From Actinomycetota bacterium (lineage in GTDB: Bacteria; Actinomycetota; Actinomycetes; Actinomycetales; Microbacteriaceae): 7,598 nt of DNA. The stretch covers positions 1 to 7,598 of the forward strand of contig WLFS01000021.1 of the NCBI GenBank assembly GCA_009703635.1, written 5' to 3'. The notes under the pieces were generated by a model. It was not told the origin of the DNA. It searched no databases and saw only the letters and a program-made list of their open reading frames with translations. Shown in pieces: positions 7,537-7,598 of the stretch (position 1 is the first letter of the stretch; every line of letters begins with the position of its first letter). The translations under genes and the position numbers were made by a program.

Positions 7537-7542
7537 CTCCTT
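7537..7542 (-). promoter_or_regulatory. Strong yebC Shine-Dalgarno site
   Basis: The minus strand reads AAGGAG, then AGTC and the yebC ATG. The 4-nt spacing is slightly short but the match to the anti-SD is strong, which fixes the yebC start at the conserved MSGHSKW N-terminus. Confidence 0.75.
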
Positions 7543-7559
7543 GATTGGCTTCGCTTTGA

Positions 7560-7590
7560 ATTCTAGGTGAGAACCTAATGGGTTTTTGAA
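7560..7590 (-). promoter_or_regulatory. Candidate promoter for the yebC-ruvCAB operon
   Basis: On the minus strand TAGAAT (7565-7560) matches the -10 consensus at five of six positions, and TTCAAA (7590-7585) is a weak -35 at a long 19-nt spacing. Transcription would start near 7553, giving a leader of about 20 nt that holds the yebC SD. An imperfect -35 is common in actinobacteria, where the -10 carries most of the signal. An inverted repeat (TAGGT-GAGA-ACCTA on the plus strand, 7564-7577) touches the -10. No LexA (SOS) box of the TCGAAC-N4-GTTCGA type is visible here. Confidence 0.4.
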
Positions 7591-7598
7591 ATCATCCC

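Noticed and set aside
7562..7587. Possible plus-strand terminator (TAGGT-GAGA-ACCTA stem followed by a short T-run)
   Set aside because: The stem is only 5 bp and AT-containing, the T-run is 5 nt and separated from the stem by several bases, and no plus-strand gene ends here.

Overview
The window is an ordinary chromosomal segment of a high-GC-type Gram-positive lineage (Actinobacteria), with all eight genes on the minus strand. Read in transcription order (right to left) they are yebC, ruvC, ruvA, ruvB, yajC, secD, secF and relA. This yebC-ruvCAB-yajC-secDF-relA order is a well-known actinobacterial arrangement. Base composition is close to half G+C by eye (not computed over the whole window), which is low for the phylum. 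Together with the very compact spacing this suggests a small-genome actinobacterium, perhaps a freshwater Microbacteriaceae relative (Luna/Rhodoluna/Aquiluna type). That placement is inference.

Layout: 7533-7598 is a short leader holding a candidate promoter and a strong Shine-Dalgarno (SD) site for yebC. 4642-7532 holds yebC (ribosome-associated YebC/TACO1 factor) and the Holliday-junction genes ruvC (nuclease), ruvA (junction clamp) and ruvB (helicase motor), separated by 2 nt, 13 nt and a 4-nt overlap. After a 60-nt gap with a small hairpin come yajC, secD and secF (1491-4581), the accessory part of the Sec translocon, separated by 11 nt and a 1-nt stop/start overlap. A 59-nt gap follows, then relA (477 N-terminal codons), which runs off the left edge of the window within its TGS domain. 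No gap exceeds about 70 bases, no long gene-free stretch exists, and no RNA gene, mobile element or CRISPR array was seen.

The genes fall into three functional blocks: translation/regulation plus recombinational repair (yebC, ruvCAB), proton-motive-force-assisted protein export (yajC, secD, secF), and stringent response control (relA). All catalytic or signature residues I looked for are present, so every gene appears intact apart from the edge truncation of relA. Five of the eight start codons are non-ATG (GTG or TTG).

I did not find a previously undescribed system. The most interesting signal is in the secF-relA gap: the relA SD (GGGAGGA) is perfectly complementary to an upstream TCCTCCC just after the secF stop, with a second small stem nested between them. 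This could hide the relA ribosome binding site and couple relA translation to secF translation.
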